Assembly (NCBI GenBank): GCA_030159075.1
Contig: BROG01000004.1
Location: forward strand, 851,001-915,000
DNA from: Atrina japonica
Lineage: Eukaryota; Mollusca; Bivalvia; Pterioida; Pinnidae
Direction: 5' to 3'
DNA length: 64,000 bases
Position numbers and translations under genes: made by a program
In this document: piece by piece, positions 45,684 through 57,469 of the stretch
How the letters are laid out: every line of letters begins with the position of its first letter
Position numbering within the stretch: position 1 is the first letter of the stretch
Notes under the pieces: model-generated
Databases searched by the model: none
Told to the model about the DNA's origin: nothing
What the model saw: the letters and a program-made list of their open reading frames with translations, nothing else

Positions 45684-46202
45684 CAGTGGAACCTCGCTTA
45701 GGAGACCACCTCACATTTCAGACCACAATTCTCTTGATAAATATTTGAGTACAAAACCTCACTTAAAGGTGCATTAGCTGTGGGTTTTTTTTTCAAAAAT
45801 ATTGTATATCATTTTTACTCCTTAAATTGATAAACAATAACAGAACAGATATATACACAGGCATGAAATTTCTAAAGTTATTATATAATTTGTGAAATTT
45901 GCTTGAGAAATTCAGGTTTGGCACTTTTTCAACTGCAAGAGATTAACTCAACCTTACTATTTGTATATGAATACTGCACTGGACCTGGCTTTATATTCAC
46001 AAAATATATAGAAATGAAAGATTTTTTATGCCTGTGTATAGCTCTTGTTTGTTATAACTGTACATCAAACACAAGAAGTAAAAGTAGAAAAAATTGAAAT
46101 ATATTTTTGGTAAACACAGCTTATGTTTCTTTAAGAGATCATCTCACTAATCAGACTACTTTGAGTCAGTTAGTTTGTGTTCTTGATAAGTAGGTTTCAC
46201 TG
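45684..46202. mobile_element. pogo-like MITE carrying a nested MITE
   Basis: The ends CAGTGGAACCTCGCTTAGGA and (inverted) CAGTGAAACCTACTTATCAA are flanked by TA. Removing the inner element at 45767-46130 and one TTAA leaves about 150 bp, close to the 161-bp relative at 31885. Confidence 0.85.
45767..46130. mobile_element. palindromic MITE at TTAA, 364 bp, best copy
   Basis: TTAA flanks both ends (45763-45766 and 46131-46134). The terminal sequence AGGTGCATTAGCTGTG and its inverted counterpart lead into long inverted halves of about 130-150 bp, sharing TATACACAGGCATGAAA-type and CAAAATATATAGAAAT-type blocks. A unique centre lies around GGACCTGGC. TTAA duplication suggests piggyBac mobilisation; this is inferred from the target only. 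Further copies are listed near 23.3, 33.2, 43.7, 47.5, 48.9 and 57.1 kb. Confidence 0.85.
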
Positions 46203-46204
46203 TA

Positions 46205-47035
46205 GTGTATAGGATCCGTTATGATATACCGACTAACGCAGTGAGCAAATACAAATACGTGGCTTGATGTGTTTTGTGATAAAATAATAAAATTATGTCG
46301 ATAAACTAAATATGGACATTCACTAGAAGAAATTTCAATGATTTTTTCAATACCCATCTGTCTTTTCTATTCAGAACACAACAAGTCAATTAGCCCCATT
46401 TCGTTGTTTCCGGGACAACGGAAGTCATAGATTAGTTGTTAAACTTTCAATCTCTGAAATGATTCACAAACAATCGACCTGGATCGTTCTGCATTGTTTC
46501 AGTAAACCAAAAAAATATTATAAAAGGGTTACCCACGGTATCGGCAGTGTATGATACCGGTATGCAATGGCTTTGGCTGTTGCAGATACATAGTTTGAAT
46601 TGTGTCCTGTCACAATTTATCCTGCAGTTTTCACCGGGAGTATCCGAATACAGCTGCCAGATATACCGGAAATGAAATTTGGCATTGACCATAAACAGTC
46701 GCATGTGTTTTGCACGCGTACTGATTCCTACCCTGCTATGGGACTACCATATAAGGAGTAGGAATTATTTTCTAGTTGGGGTACAATATACGAGTCATAT
46801 GAATGAACTTAAATTAAGTTAAATAACTTAGTTTAACAAAAAATCAGTTATTGTAATTAAATCAATTTGATTCACCATTTAACTAACAATTCATCGATTT
46901 ATTTCATTTGAGAGCCGTGTAAAGAAAGAATGGTGTCTTAGAATCTATATATGTCGAGCTCTTTATCTATTCATGCGTCCTAATTGGGGTGCGTATTAGC
47001 TACAGCAGTTTTCAGTTAATAGAAATACCAACATA
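46205..47035. other. intergenic, no gene seen
   Basis: No exon or repeat supported. The minus-strand frame at 46447-46704 has no recognisable domain. Confidence 0.4.
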
Positions 47036-47038
47036 AGA

Positions 47039-47445
47039 CGATTTCATATACAGAGGTAAACTACTCACTGACAAATTATTGACACAGGGATATCGAAAAC
47101 CGCGTTTAATGTCAACGTTCCGCAAATTTTATGGTCGGTATAATAGTCTTGTTTGTGATCACTCTGTTTCACTAAGTGAAATGTTGAGTTGCCTTTTCGT
47201 TGGCGGTTGTTGAGACGTCTGTACCAATTGTGACGAGGATTCACTCCTCACGTACTTTCATTGGACTTGACTGTGGACTCACGGCGGGTGTGACCGGTCG
47301 ACAGGGGATGCTTACTCCTCCATTGCACCTGATCCCACCTCTTGGTTTCCAGAGGTCCGTGTTTGTCCATTTTTGCCGGATTTGTGTCTATGTCCTGGAC
47401 GTTCTATTGATTTATACTTTGGTATCTGAGATTTTTTATATATTA
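47039..47445 (+). mobile_element. Naiad copy D, RT end and tail
   Basis: 5'-truncated copy starting in the last part of RT (from the DFIYRGKLLTDKLL segment to SLSEMLSCLF), then the conserved tail to CTTTGGTATCTGAGA. No catalytic motifs are left. Confidence 0.88.
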
Positions 47446-48782
47446 CAAGTGTATGTCATCATTTTACAAACATGTCCACTTGCAAAATGTTTTAGTGATT
47501 TTACCATAAAATCATGAAGAATTTATTTTGATTTTTTCTACTTTTACAACTTGTACTTGAAGAAATAAGAGCTATATACTGGCATGATAAATCTATTTTG
47601 TGAAAGTCCAGTGTGGTATTCAAATACAAATAGTAAGTTTGCATTAATCAATTCCAATTGAAAAAGTACCAAACTTGGGTTTCTCAAGCATTTTTACAAC
47701 ATATAGAGGTACTTAAAAATGTTATGCCTGTGTACATCTATTTTTGTTAATATATATTAATTTTAGTAGTAAAAAAGGAAAAGAAATTCGAAAAAACACG
47801 GTAAATGTCCCTTTAAGTACCAGTTTCGTGATTGAATTTGAATTTTCAATATTTTTTCGGGACACTCAAGACTTTTTCAGTTATATGGCGTCGGCCAGAG
47901 TTAATGGTGGAGAAGAGAACCCGGTCAACTTGAATATATTAAATTAACCCATTCACCCCTGGAGACACATTTGGACTGGTCTAAGTCATTGATTTACAAA
48001 AATGTCTATTGTTTTTCAGGGGTTGATGAGTCAAACAATGATTGATAAGGATTGTTGACGGAAGGGATACCATTTGTAAGATGATATTGCATATATCGCC
48101 ATTCCAACTGACACACTCCCTGACCATATTTGAGGATTGTGCAAACAAGCAAACCAATACTGATGAACAACAAGTTTCATGAAACTGATTACAAACATAC
48201 ATACGTGATCATTGTCAGTTACAGATATGATTACTGCTAAATGAGGACTGTTATTGTAAAGGTATATAGTTGAAAAACAATTAACCCATAAACCACAGTT
48301 GCTTATAAAGTAAATACATGTGCAATAAAACAGTAACCATTAGCAGATCATTCATGCATTATATTTGCGAACAGTAGAAGATAAACAAGAAACTCTGGAA
48401 AATCCATTGTGAGATCGGATGTCGATTGGTGGCATTCATTATGAGTCCTAAAGCAAATCTAAACCAAAATTAGTAGTATAATCGTTTGTTTTACAATACT
48501 TTCTCAGTTATATGTTGGCGTTCAGATGTTAATGGTAGAGCAGAGAATCCGGTTACAACATACAGGAAAAGACCACCGGTCTCATGCAAGTAAAGTAAAA
48601 AGAATCCATAGTGGAACCAGGAGCCATAGAGGAGGCAACGTGTCCTGCCGTGTAGTCTACATCACGAGTCCTAAATTAAATGAAAATAGAATCGGTAAAG
48701 AAGAGTTGACATCCACTATCTTGGGTCCTCGTGGAGGAGTGGTCAGACTATCGCGTTTAAATATAAAGTATCCCATCCCGAA
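47385..48782 (+). repeat. 1.4 kb tandem duplication, unit 1
   Basis: Runs from the TATGTCCTGGACGTTCTATT of the Naiad tail to CATCCCGA. It contains a TTAA-family MITE (about 47505-47812), a SINE-like phrase (47855-47935), another SINE fragment (48490-48600) and a minus-oriented Naiad tail (48602-48690). Unit 2 follows head to tail. Confidence 0.9.
48602..48690 (-). mobile_element. Naiad tail fragment, minus strand
   Basis: AGGAGCCATAGAGGAGGCAA and CACGAGTCC align with the reverse complement of the conserved tail (GGTGCCATGGAGGAGTAAGC and CCGTGAGTCC in copy B orientation). It recurs in unit 2 at about 50083-50165. Confidence 0.6.
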
Positions 48783-49485
48783 TTTATGTCCTGGACGTTC
48801 TATTGATATATACCTTGGTATATGAGATTTTTTATATATTACAATGAATTGTAATCATGTTACAAACATGTCCATGCAAATTGATTTAGTGATTCTTACC
48901 ATAAATTAATGAAGAAGTTTATTTTATTTTTTCTACTTTTTACAACTTGTACTTGAGAAATAAGAGCTATATTACTGGCATGATAAATATATTGTGTGAT
49001 GTCCTATAGTATCCAGTTGTGGTTATTCACAATACATTTGTAAGCCATAAGTTTGCATTAATCAATTCCAATTTGAAAAAAGTACCATAACTTGGTTTTC
49101 AAGCATTTTACTAACTTATAGAGGTACTTAAAAATGTTATGACTGTGTACATCTATTTTTGTTAATATATATTAATTTTAGTAGTAAAAGAGAAGAAATT
49201 CGAAAAAAAAAACACGGTAAATGTCTTTATAGATACCAGTTTCGTGATTGAATTTGAATTTCAATATTTTTTCGTGGACAATCTCAAGACTTTTTCAGTT
49301 ATATGGGCGTCGGCCAGAGTTAATGGTGGAGAAGATACCGGTCAACTTGTAATATATTATATTAACTTCATTACCCTGGTGACACATTTGGACTGGTCTA
49401 TGTCAGTGTTTACAAAATATGTCTATTGTTTTTCAGGGGTTGATGAGTAAAACAATGATGATAAGGATTGTTGGAGGAAGGTGAA

Positions 49486-49519
<34 letters not shown>

Positions 49520-50255
49520 ATACCACTTTTAAGATGTTATTGCATATATCGCCATTCAACTGATCAAACTCCCTGACCTTATTTGAGGATTGTTGGTGGA
49601 AACAAGCAAAACATACTACTGATGAACACAAGATTCATGAAACTGATCAAACGATCATTACGTGTCATTGTAGTTACAGATATGATTTCTGCTAACATGA
49701 GGAACTGTTATTGTAAAGGTATAATAGTTGGAAAAACATTTAAACATAAACCACAGTTGCTTATAAAGTAATACATGTGCAATAAAACAGTACAGTAAAC
49801 ATTGCAGATCATTCATGCATTATATTTGCGAACAGTAGGAAGATAAACACGAATCTCTTGAGTAAATCCTTTGTGAGATCGGATGTCGATTGGTTGGCAG
49901 TTTCATTAGAGGCCTAAGAAATCTAACCAAGAATTAGTTAGTTAAAATCGTTTGTTTTAAAATACTTTCTCAGTTATATGTTGCGTTCAGATGTTAATGG
50001 CTTAGAGCAGAGAATCTGGTTACAACATACAGGGGAAAAGCACCGGTCTCATGCAAGTAAAGTAAAAGAATCCATAGGTGCTGGAACCAGGAGCCATTGA
50101 GGAGGAAACGTGTCCTGCCGTTGTGTAGTCTAATCACGAGTCCTAAATTAAATGAATGTTGAATCGGTTAAAGAAGATTTGACATCCACTATCTTGGGTC
50201 CTCGTGGAGGAGTGGTCAGACTATCGCGTTTAAATATAAAGTATCCCATCCCGAG
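48783..50255 (+). repeat. 1.4 kb tandem duplication, unit 2 (indel-rich)
   Basis: Repeats unit 1 in the same order and orientation, including the MITE (about 48910-49235), the SINE fragments and the Naiad tail. Differences from unit 1 are mostly short insertions and deletions, plus a 30-base C run (49488-49517) absent from unit 1. Confidence 0.9.
49488..49517. repeat. 30-base poly(C) run
   Basis: Thirty consecutive C, at a place where the neighbouring duplicate has none. Confidence 0.98.
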
Positions 50256-50536
50256 TCCCACTGAAACCTAATCCGTATTTGTTAGAAAGTGTCCCTGTTG
50301 CATATTCCGGGTTACATTGTTACCGTATTCTCTCCTCCACCAGTAAAAATTGACGGTCACCATGTAACCAAAAAAGTTCTGAGTGTGGCGTAAAACACTA
50401 TTTAAAACAAAGCATCCACAAATAAAGAACAAATCCGATTAACTAATCTGGTTTGCGAAACATGGTATGAAACATGCAATTTTATTGTTAATTCACTATA
50501 TACCGTGAAAAGATGCAGCAATAACAAACTATTTTA

Positions 50537-50778
50537 TTTTGATTTTGAATAGTGTTTTGCGTCACAATTTTTCAGTTAAATGGTGGCAGTCAGTTTTAAT
50601 GGTGGGGGAGAGAACCCGGTTACCCGGGAAAAAACAACCGGCCTTCCGCAAGTAAACTGGCAAACGTTTCCACAAAAATCAGCTTAGGTTCCAGCGATCG
50701 ATCGAACCTGCGCTGACCAGACATGAAAGACTCCATTTAAAAGCGCGATGCTCTAACCACTCGGACATGGTAGCCACC
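50537..50778 (-). mobile_element. tRNA-derived SINE S1
   Basis: The body blocks AACCCGGTTACCCGGG and CTTCCGCAAGTAAACTGGCA are clear. A degraded tRNA head (GAGTGGTTAGAGCATCGCGC on the minus strand) lies at the right end. Flanking duplications were not clear. A plus-oriented tail fragment of the same SINE precedes it at about 50305-50410. Confidence 0.85.
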
Positions 50779-51337
50779 TCTATGACTAGAACAGATATAT
50801 ATGAAATGATCGTAAGTAGAGTAGGTACTATTTAAGCTCTTATAAGAGGTAATAAACGTGATATGACGGTAAACAAAGTGTCTTGATACTTGAACTTGGA
50901 AAATTGATTGACAGAATCGCCAATTACATTGAGTTTGTTATAGTTGTGTAGTTGTCGAAATCACAAGAGCGAAGTGTCAATATGTATTATCCGCCATGTC
51001 TTGTTCACCAAATTCTATTAATATTCCTAGATATGAAATCAGATTTTGTGTCTGTGTGTCCATAGTCTAAAATAGAGAAATTGAAGATTGGTTTAATATA
51101 ATAAATTGAAGAAATAAAAAGCAATCACATGTTTTTTGTTTCAGTGTTTCGTGGTATCATACAGAATTCATATTTTTAATTCAAAGATTACAGAACATCA
51201 CTACAAATGACATGCTAACAGTTAACACTTTAATTTTACATCGACGAATTAAAACTCTGATCAATTCGATCGAAGCCGCCATCTGATCGTAACCATAGGA
51301 TCGAACTATTATTACTATATTTACTGTATTACACCTA

Positions 51338-51338
<1 letters not shown>

Positions 51339-51378
<40 letters not shown>

Positions 51379-51412
51379 CAACAATAATAATAATGATAAT
51401 AATAATAATAAT

Positions 51413-51502
<90 letters not shown>
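51339..51502. repeat. (AAT)n microsatellite
   Basis: Over 160 bp of AAT repeats with a few AAC and TGA interruptions. It runs directly into dispersed repeat R1 copy 2. Confidence 0.97.
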
Positions 51503-51504
<2 letters not shown>

Positions 51505-51508
51505 TAAG

Positions 51509-51683
51509 TCCATGAGTCATTGCATATATATTCCATGTTGTTTTTTTTTAAAAAAAAGAAAAACAATCATTATACTTATATATGTTACCATTTTCTGTTA
51601 ATCTGTAGTCAGCTGTATACGAAATTCATTCTATATAATTGACTTTTTGGCTAGAGGTTTTCATATGACGTAACAGTTGATGA
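51509..51683 (+). repeat. dispersed repeat R1, copy 2
   Basis: Same element as 29657-29826, ending near CATATGACGTAACAG. Here the left edge abuts a microsatellite instead of an inverted copy of itself. Confidence 0.85.
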
Positions 51684-51689
51684 TGAGGA

Positions 51690-51735
51690 GGAGGAGGGTG
51701 ATGATGATGATGATGATGATAATGATGATATTAAT
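51690..51735. repeat. (GAT)n-type microsatellite
   Basis: GAGGAG units followed by about ten GAT-type triplets. Confidence 0.9.
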
Positions 51736-51739
51736 GATA

Positions 51740-52535
51740 GGAAAATTGTTTTATTACCCGTAGGTTTAGTGACAAACAGGAAAGGTAACTCTTGTCAGTG
51801 TAATTTTAATGTCATTTTGCTCTATAACTTAGTATTAAAACTCGTCCAGGTCATGAAAGGGTGTTCAAGACTCTATCCCGTCAGCTTATATGAACTGGAG
51901 CATACTAATGAACGAACAAAACGGAGTAGGAAATATTTGACGAAGAGATGGCGTGATCAATGATAAAGATCTCCTACTGTTTCTTTCTTTGGGCAATAAC
52001 CGAAGGGATCCCTTACAAAATATCGACTTATTATGACTTGAAATGTATGATTATTTATCCTGAATTGATTTTATATCGTCGTTTAAAAATTACTACAGCT
52101 TCAGAATGATTTACACAAAAAGAAACCTGGCGTACTCAAGAAAACAGAAAGGTTAAACAAACTCATACAGATGTCGTCTGCATTTGTCCTCGTTACCGTA
52201 TTTCGCTGAAGACGATAAGGTATATATCATGAGTATTGTACACGTGATAATTTGATATCTATTTCTGGATCTATATTATAGGACATACTGTAAAATATAC
52301 CACAGTCATATAATGGACTGCATTTTGCTCTGTTGATACGACAAATATAAAGTCAAACGCCTGAATTGATTTATGAAGTGACAGATCGGTAATTGATAGT
52401 AACTAAACGTCTGATTATATCTGATATAGATGAAGCTCGAAATATCAGAGCATGATTCGTTGTTTACCGACCAGCACAGCATCCAGTGGTATACAATCCA
52501 TTAAGAATACTTTACAGTTGCTTAAGCGCATCTTA
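51740..52535. other. intergenic, no gene seen
   Basis: No supported exon. The plus-strand frame at 51769-51963 has no recognisable feature. Confidence 0.4.
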
Positions 52536-52830
52536 AATATGTTCGCAAAATACAGAGGTCTGACCCTTATACAGAGGTTATCTTTCAAACATCCAACAAC
52601 GGGTCATTATATAGAGGTCTTACGAACCTAATATTGGCCATTATAGAGAGGTAATCTTACACTTCTCAAACACCTGTTCATTATACAGAGGTAGTCTTAC
52701 AATCGTCAAACACGTGGTTTTTATACAGAGGTGCTCTTACACCCCTCAAACATCTGACCGTTATACTGGAGTAGTATAACACACCTCTGGCCATTATACA
52801 AAGTTAATTTTACAAACCTCAAACTGACCA

Positions 52831-52841
52831 TTAAAAAGACG
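52831..52841. repeat. target-site duplication (left) of SINE S2
   Basis: TTAAAAAGACG, matching TTAAACAGACG at 53133-53143 with one mismatch. Confidence 0.8.
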
Positions 52842-53132
52842 TTTGTCTGTTTGTTTGTTTATTGTTGTTTAACGTCCAACTCAAGAATAATTTCGCTCAT
52901 ATGGAGACTTCACCAAATGCCGGTGAAGGGCTTCAAATTTTGGCCTATGCTCGGCACTTACCGCTATTGAGAAGTGAGGGTTCTTTATCGTGCCGACACC
53001 TACTGTGACACGGGTCCTCCAGTTTTTACTGTCTCATCCGAAAGACAGGAAACCAACCTGTCGCGGCTGGACTCGAACTCACGACCTCAAGATCCAGAGT
53101 CGAGCGCGCTACCGATTGAGCCAGTCCGGCTC
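52842..53132 (-). mobile_element. tRNA-derived SINE S2 inserted in the satellite
   Basis: On the minus strand: a tRNA-like head with box A TGGCTCAATCGGTAGCGCG and box B GTTCGAGTCC, a body with GGCACGATAAAGAACCCTCA, and a tail GAGTTGGACGTTAAACAACA with AAAC repeats. It differs from SINE S1 in both head and body. Unrelated to the satellite around it and flanked by an 11-bp duplication. Confidence 0.93.
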
Positions 53133-55015
53133 TTAAACAGACGTAGACTTACACACCTCAAACATGTGACCGTTAGACAGCGGTAAAATGACACACCTCA
53201 TACAAAAACAGAGGTAGTTTTACTCATCTCTAAAAATTTACCAATACACAGAGGTAGACTTACACACCTCAAACGTATGGTCATCATACAGAGGAAGTCT
53301 TACACACCTCAAACGTATGACCATTACACAGGGGTGATCTGACACACTTCAGATATATGACCATTACACAGAGGAAGTCTTACACACCTCAAACGTATGA
53401 CCATTACACAGGAGTGATCTGACACACTTCAGATATATGACCATTACACAGAGGAAGTCTTACACACCTCAAACGTATGACCATTACACAGGAGTGATCT
53501 GACACACTTCAGATATATGACCATTACACAGAGGAAGTCTTACACACCTCAAACGTATGACCATTACACAGGAGTGATCTGACACACTTCAGATATATGA
53601 CCATTACACAGAGGAAGTCTTACACACCTTAAACATATGACATTTACAGACACGTAATTTGACACACTTCAGACATATGGCCATTACACAGAGATAGTCT
53701 GATAAACTTCTGAAATAAGGCCATAGCACAGAGGTAATTAGACACACTTCAAAAATGTAATCATTACACAGAGGTTATCTGACACAATTCTGATATAAGA
53801 CCATTACAAAAAGGTAGTCTGACACACTTCAAAAATATCATTACACAGAGGTAGGCTTACACACCACAAACATATGACCATTACACAGAGGTAGCTTTTC
53901 ACACCTCAAACATATGACATTTACAAAAACGTTGTTTGACACACTTTAGACATATCATCATTACACAGAGGTAGTCTTACACATCACAAACATATGGTCA
54001 TTACACAAAATATAGTCTTACAAACCTCAAATATATGACCATTACAAACACGTAGTTTGACACACTTCAGACATATGGCCATTGCACAAATGTAGTCTGA
54101 CACACTTCAGACATATGGCCATTACACAGAGGTAGTTTGACACACTTTAGACAGATAAGCATTACACAGAGGTAGTCCGACACACTTCAGACATATGACC
54201 ATTATACAGAGGTAGTCTGACACACTTCAGACATATGACCATTATACAAGGGTAGTCTAACAAACTTCACACATATGGCCATTACACAGAGAGATAGTTT
54301 GACACACTTCAGACATATAGTCATTACACACAGAGGTAGTTTGACACACTTCAGACATATAGTCATTACACACAGAGGTAGTTTGACACACTTCAGGCAT
54401 ATAGTCATTACACACAGAGGTAGTTTGACACACTTCAGACATATAGCCATTACACAAAGAGGTAATTTGACACACTTCAGACATATGGCCATTACACAAA
54501 GAGGTTGATTGACACACTTCAGACATATGGCCATTACAAAGAGAGGTAGTTTGACACACTTCAGACATATTGCCATTATACAGAGGTAGTCTGACACACT
54601 TGAGACATATGGTCATTACACAGAGAGGTAGTCTGACACACTTCAGACATATGGCCATTACACAAAGAGGTAGTTTGACACACTTTAGACATATAGTCAT
54701 TACACACAGAGGTAGTTTGACACACTTCGGTCATATTGCCATTACAAAGAGAGGTAGTTTGACACACTTCAGACATATGGCCATTATACAGAGGTAGTCT
54801 GACACACTTGAGACATATGGCCATTACACAGAGAGGTAGTCTGACACACTTCAGACATATAGCCATTACACACAGAGGTAGTTTGACACACTTCAGACAT
54901 ATAGCCATTACATACAGAGATAGCCTGACACACTTGAGACATATGGCCATTACACAGAGAGGTAGTCTGACACACTTCAGACATATAGCCATTACACAAA
55001 TAGGTAGTTTGTAAC

Positions 55016-56125
55016 TGATAAATGGCTACAAAAGAATAATGTTCTAAAACACTTCATACTACGTCATTCATTCACACGGATTTTCTAATTAAAAAAAGTC
55101 CATTAATCAACGTACAATGTTTATTACATGACGTGGATATTATATGACGTAGATATTATATGACGTTGATATAACTAATCAAAACGACCATAAAAATAAA
55201 ATGCTCTGGGGGAAAAAAGTCTAAAACAAAGGTAATTTTCTCACTTTGAAACGATCGGTTAACTGAATACTATTATGTATTTACCCAATGAGTTATTATC
55301 TGTTTTGAAACCGGCAATCATTTTCTTTCGAACGTAAATGATATTTATTAATAAAAATCAACTAATACACGTGAATGTGTTCAATTTCAAGCATGTCACT
55401 ACACTTTGATTTACGTAGAGAGACACAATGTCGTCTGCAATATATATGAATGCCCCATTGTCATCGTTGTACATTCCAAATCGTATATCAACTTCGCTAA
55501 TCTAATGTTAATCAAATGACAGGTAGTTCCCACTACCCAAACATACACACAGTTCCATCATGATTTATAAGTGGAATAAAGTTTACATAGATTCGACTAA
55601 TTGTCAGTAATGTTATTGTTATGCCAATGATTCATCGGACAACTATTTTACAGGGATCGTCCATGTTTTATATGCATGCAGTATTATGAAATACGGTCCG
55701 CAGTCATCAGCGAAAAGTGATTTGTACGATCGCAATGGCATATATTTGTTTAGGTTTCTATCATTATCGATAAAATTTTATTGCATCATGCCTTGTTATA
55801 TTACAAAGTCAGTTTCATTCATTCTGATGTTTACCCGTCATGAAATAAAAAAAACGACATTTGCATTTACGAAAAAGCTAATGCACCAGTACATCTATTC
55901 ATTTGGGGGGGGGGTCATTTATGAACCAGAGAAAATTAGATGGAAATTAATCTAAAACAAATGAACCATACGAACACACCCCATCTTATAGTACAACGCA
56001 TATACAGTTGAACATAGTACTGTAAATTGTTTTCAAGGGTGTTCGAACAAGACTTGCAAATATATCTTTCGACAATAAAATATAATAGACTTAATATCTT
56101 AATATTTTAGGTTTCTGTTTAATGT
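55016..56125. other. intergenic, no gene seen
   Basis: No supported exon; includes a short G run near 55904-55913. Confidence 0.4.
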
Positions 56126-56127
56126 AT

Positions 56128-56340
56128 AAGTGATTTACGCTACACTCAGAAATGTTTCATATATATGGCAGCGGCCAGGTTTTAAAAGGACTCGTTTACA
56201 ATGAAGAGACCACCGGTCTTCCGCAAGTAAACTGGCAAGCTATGTCTCAAAATCAGGTTAGGTTCAAGCGGGACTTACAAAAGGTGAAAGACTTCTTGAT
56301 TTAAGGTGTGATGCTTTAACCACTCTTCCAGGGTGGCAGT
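56128..56340 (-). mobile_element. tRNA-derived SINE S1, diverged
   Basis: The body blocks GACCACCGGTCTTCCGCAAG, TAAACTGGCAAGC and TTTACGCTACACTCA are present. The tRNA head at the right end is decayed (TGGTTAAAGCATCAC on the minus strand). Confidence 0.8.
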
Positions 56341-57095
56341 GACTCTTTTAGTAATTAGCATTCACTGACACTGAATACTGTAGATTTCGTAAACTTACGT
56401 TTCACTTGTGTTTTCCATGAATACATGACTGATTGAGATACATATCATTTATATTCTAGGAATATAATATTACATACGGTTTATTGGATATCATTTCTAC
56501 CCACATTGATTATCTAGGAAATTATATTTTAAATATTTATGATATCTCCCAAATAACATCACTCTGGTATTAGATATATTTAAATCCCGGCGCATTTTAA
56601 CCAAACCCTATACTTACCGCTGAAAAAAAGAAACTATTTACATGTTTTTGCACATGGGAATAACAAGCATCATTGTCCATATCTATCACTGCATGGAACT
56701 CTCTTGGAAAGCAGAAGAAAGCAGAAGAAAAACGAGACGAAAACCTTGAACCTCTCAAGATTTTATGTGTTTTCCAATCAGCTCATCCATACACATTGTT
56801 TTAATTGTTTCCAATGATACTAAATGTCAAACATACTCTCTTCAAAGATGTGCAATGCATATAACATGCCAAAAATGTATTCAGACGTCTTTCACACATT
56901 AAGCCATTTTGGATGATCATGTTTTATTGATCTGTATTGTGGGAGATATATAAATCAACCATACCAAAATATTAACAATAGCAAAGTCCATTAGACTTCC
57001 ACGCAGCTGGGTGGAGAAAGTCCCATTTTCTCCGAAACTAAGATGGCCTTGTTCTATAATAATGACTCTTAGATGGTTCAGACGGATTTCTTTAA

Positions 57096-57466
57096 AGGGG
57101 CATTAGCTGTGTGGTTTAGTTTTTCCATTTTTCTTTCTTTCCTTTTTTACTACTTAGATTGACAATACAATATACAATAACGAAAAGGAGATATACATAG
57201 GCATAAAAATAAATTCTTAAATTCCTATATCTGTTACGAAAATTGTTTGAGAAACCCAGTTTGGGAATTATTCTCTTGCAATTGATTGATTCAGCCTTAC
57301 TGTTTGTATGTACATACCACACTGGACCTGACATTATTTTCACAAAATATTAGATATATAAGATTATTTTTTTTATAAATGTGTATAGCTCTTATTTGTT
57401 ACTATACATCAAGTACAAGTATTATAAGTACAAAAACTCGAGATAAAATCTGGTAAACACTGCAAT
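57096..57466. mobile_element. palindromic MITE (TTAA family)
   Basis: It starts right after TTAA (57092-57095) with AGGGGCATTAGCTGTGTGG and shows both inverted halves around a CACACTGGACCTGACATTAT core. The right terminus is eroded near GGTAAACACTGCAATGG. Confidence 0.85.
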
Positions 57467-57469
57467 GGA

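Larger units (their letters stand above)
52540..55013. repeat. 42-bp satellite array, about 2.2 kb plus inserted SINE
   Basis: Units of about 42 bp built on GACACACTTCAGACATATGG then CCATTACACAGAGGTAGTCT. The left end (52540-52830) is much degraded and the right end (54050-55013) the most regular. Between about 53270 and 53640 units alternate in an 84-bp higher-order repeat (an ACACACCTC type and an ACACACTTC type). Because 42 is a multiple of three, long open frames with 14-residue repeats occur on both strands; they are not genes. A SINE interrupts the array. Confidence 0.95.

Noticed and set aside
46447..46704. 85-codon minus-strand frame as the missing first exon of the stress protein
   Set aside because: It has no VDGS-type strand and no suitable phase-matched donor.
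47200..47517. 105-codon frame after the Naiad RT
   Set aside because: It lies in the non-coding Naiad tail; other copies of the same tail are open in different frames.
51181..51566. Poly-Leu, poly-Ile and poly-Tyr frames
   Set aside because: Translations of the AAT microsatellite.
53055..53132. Possible tRNA gene (minus strand)
   Set aside because: Head of SINE S2; its boxes are good but it continues into a SINE body and tail.
52540..55013. CRISPR-like array
   Set aside because: Units are contiguous without unique spacers and the setting is a eukaryotic genome.
54202..55014. Several long open frames on both strands with 14-residue repeats
   Set aside because: They follow from a 42-bp satellite whose unit is a multiple of three; frames are open on both strands and lack any start or splice context.
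55686..55955. 89-codon plus-strand frame
   Set aside because: No recognisable domain, and it crosses a G run; looks like chance.
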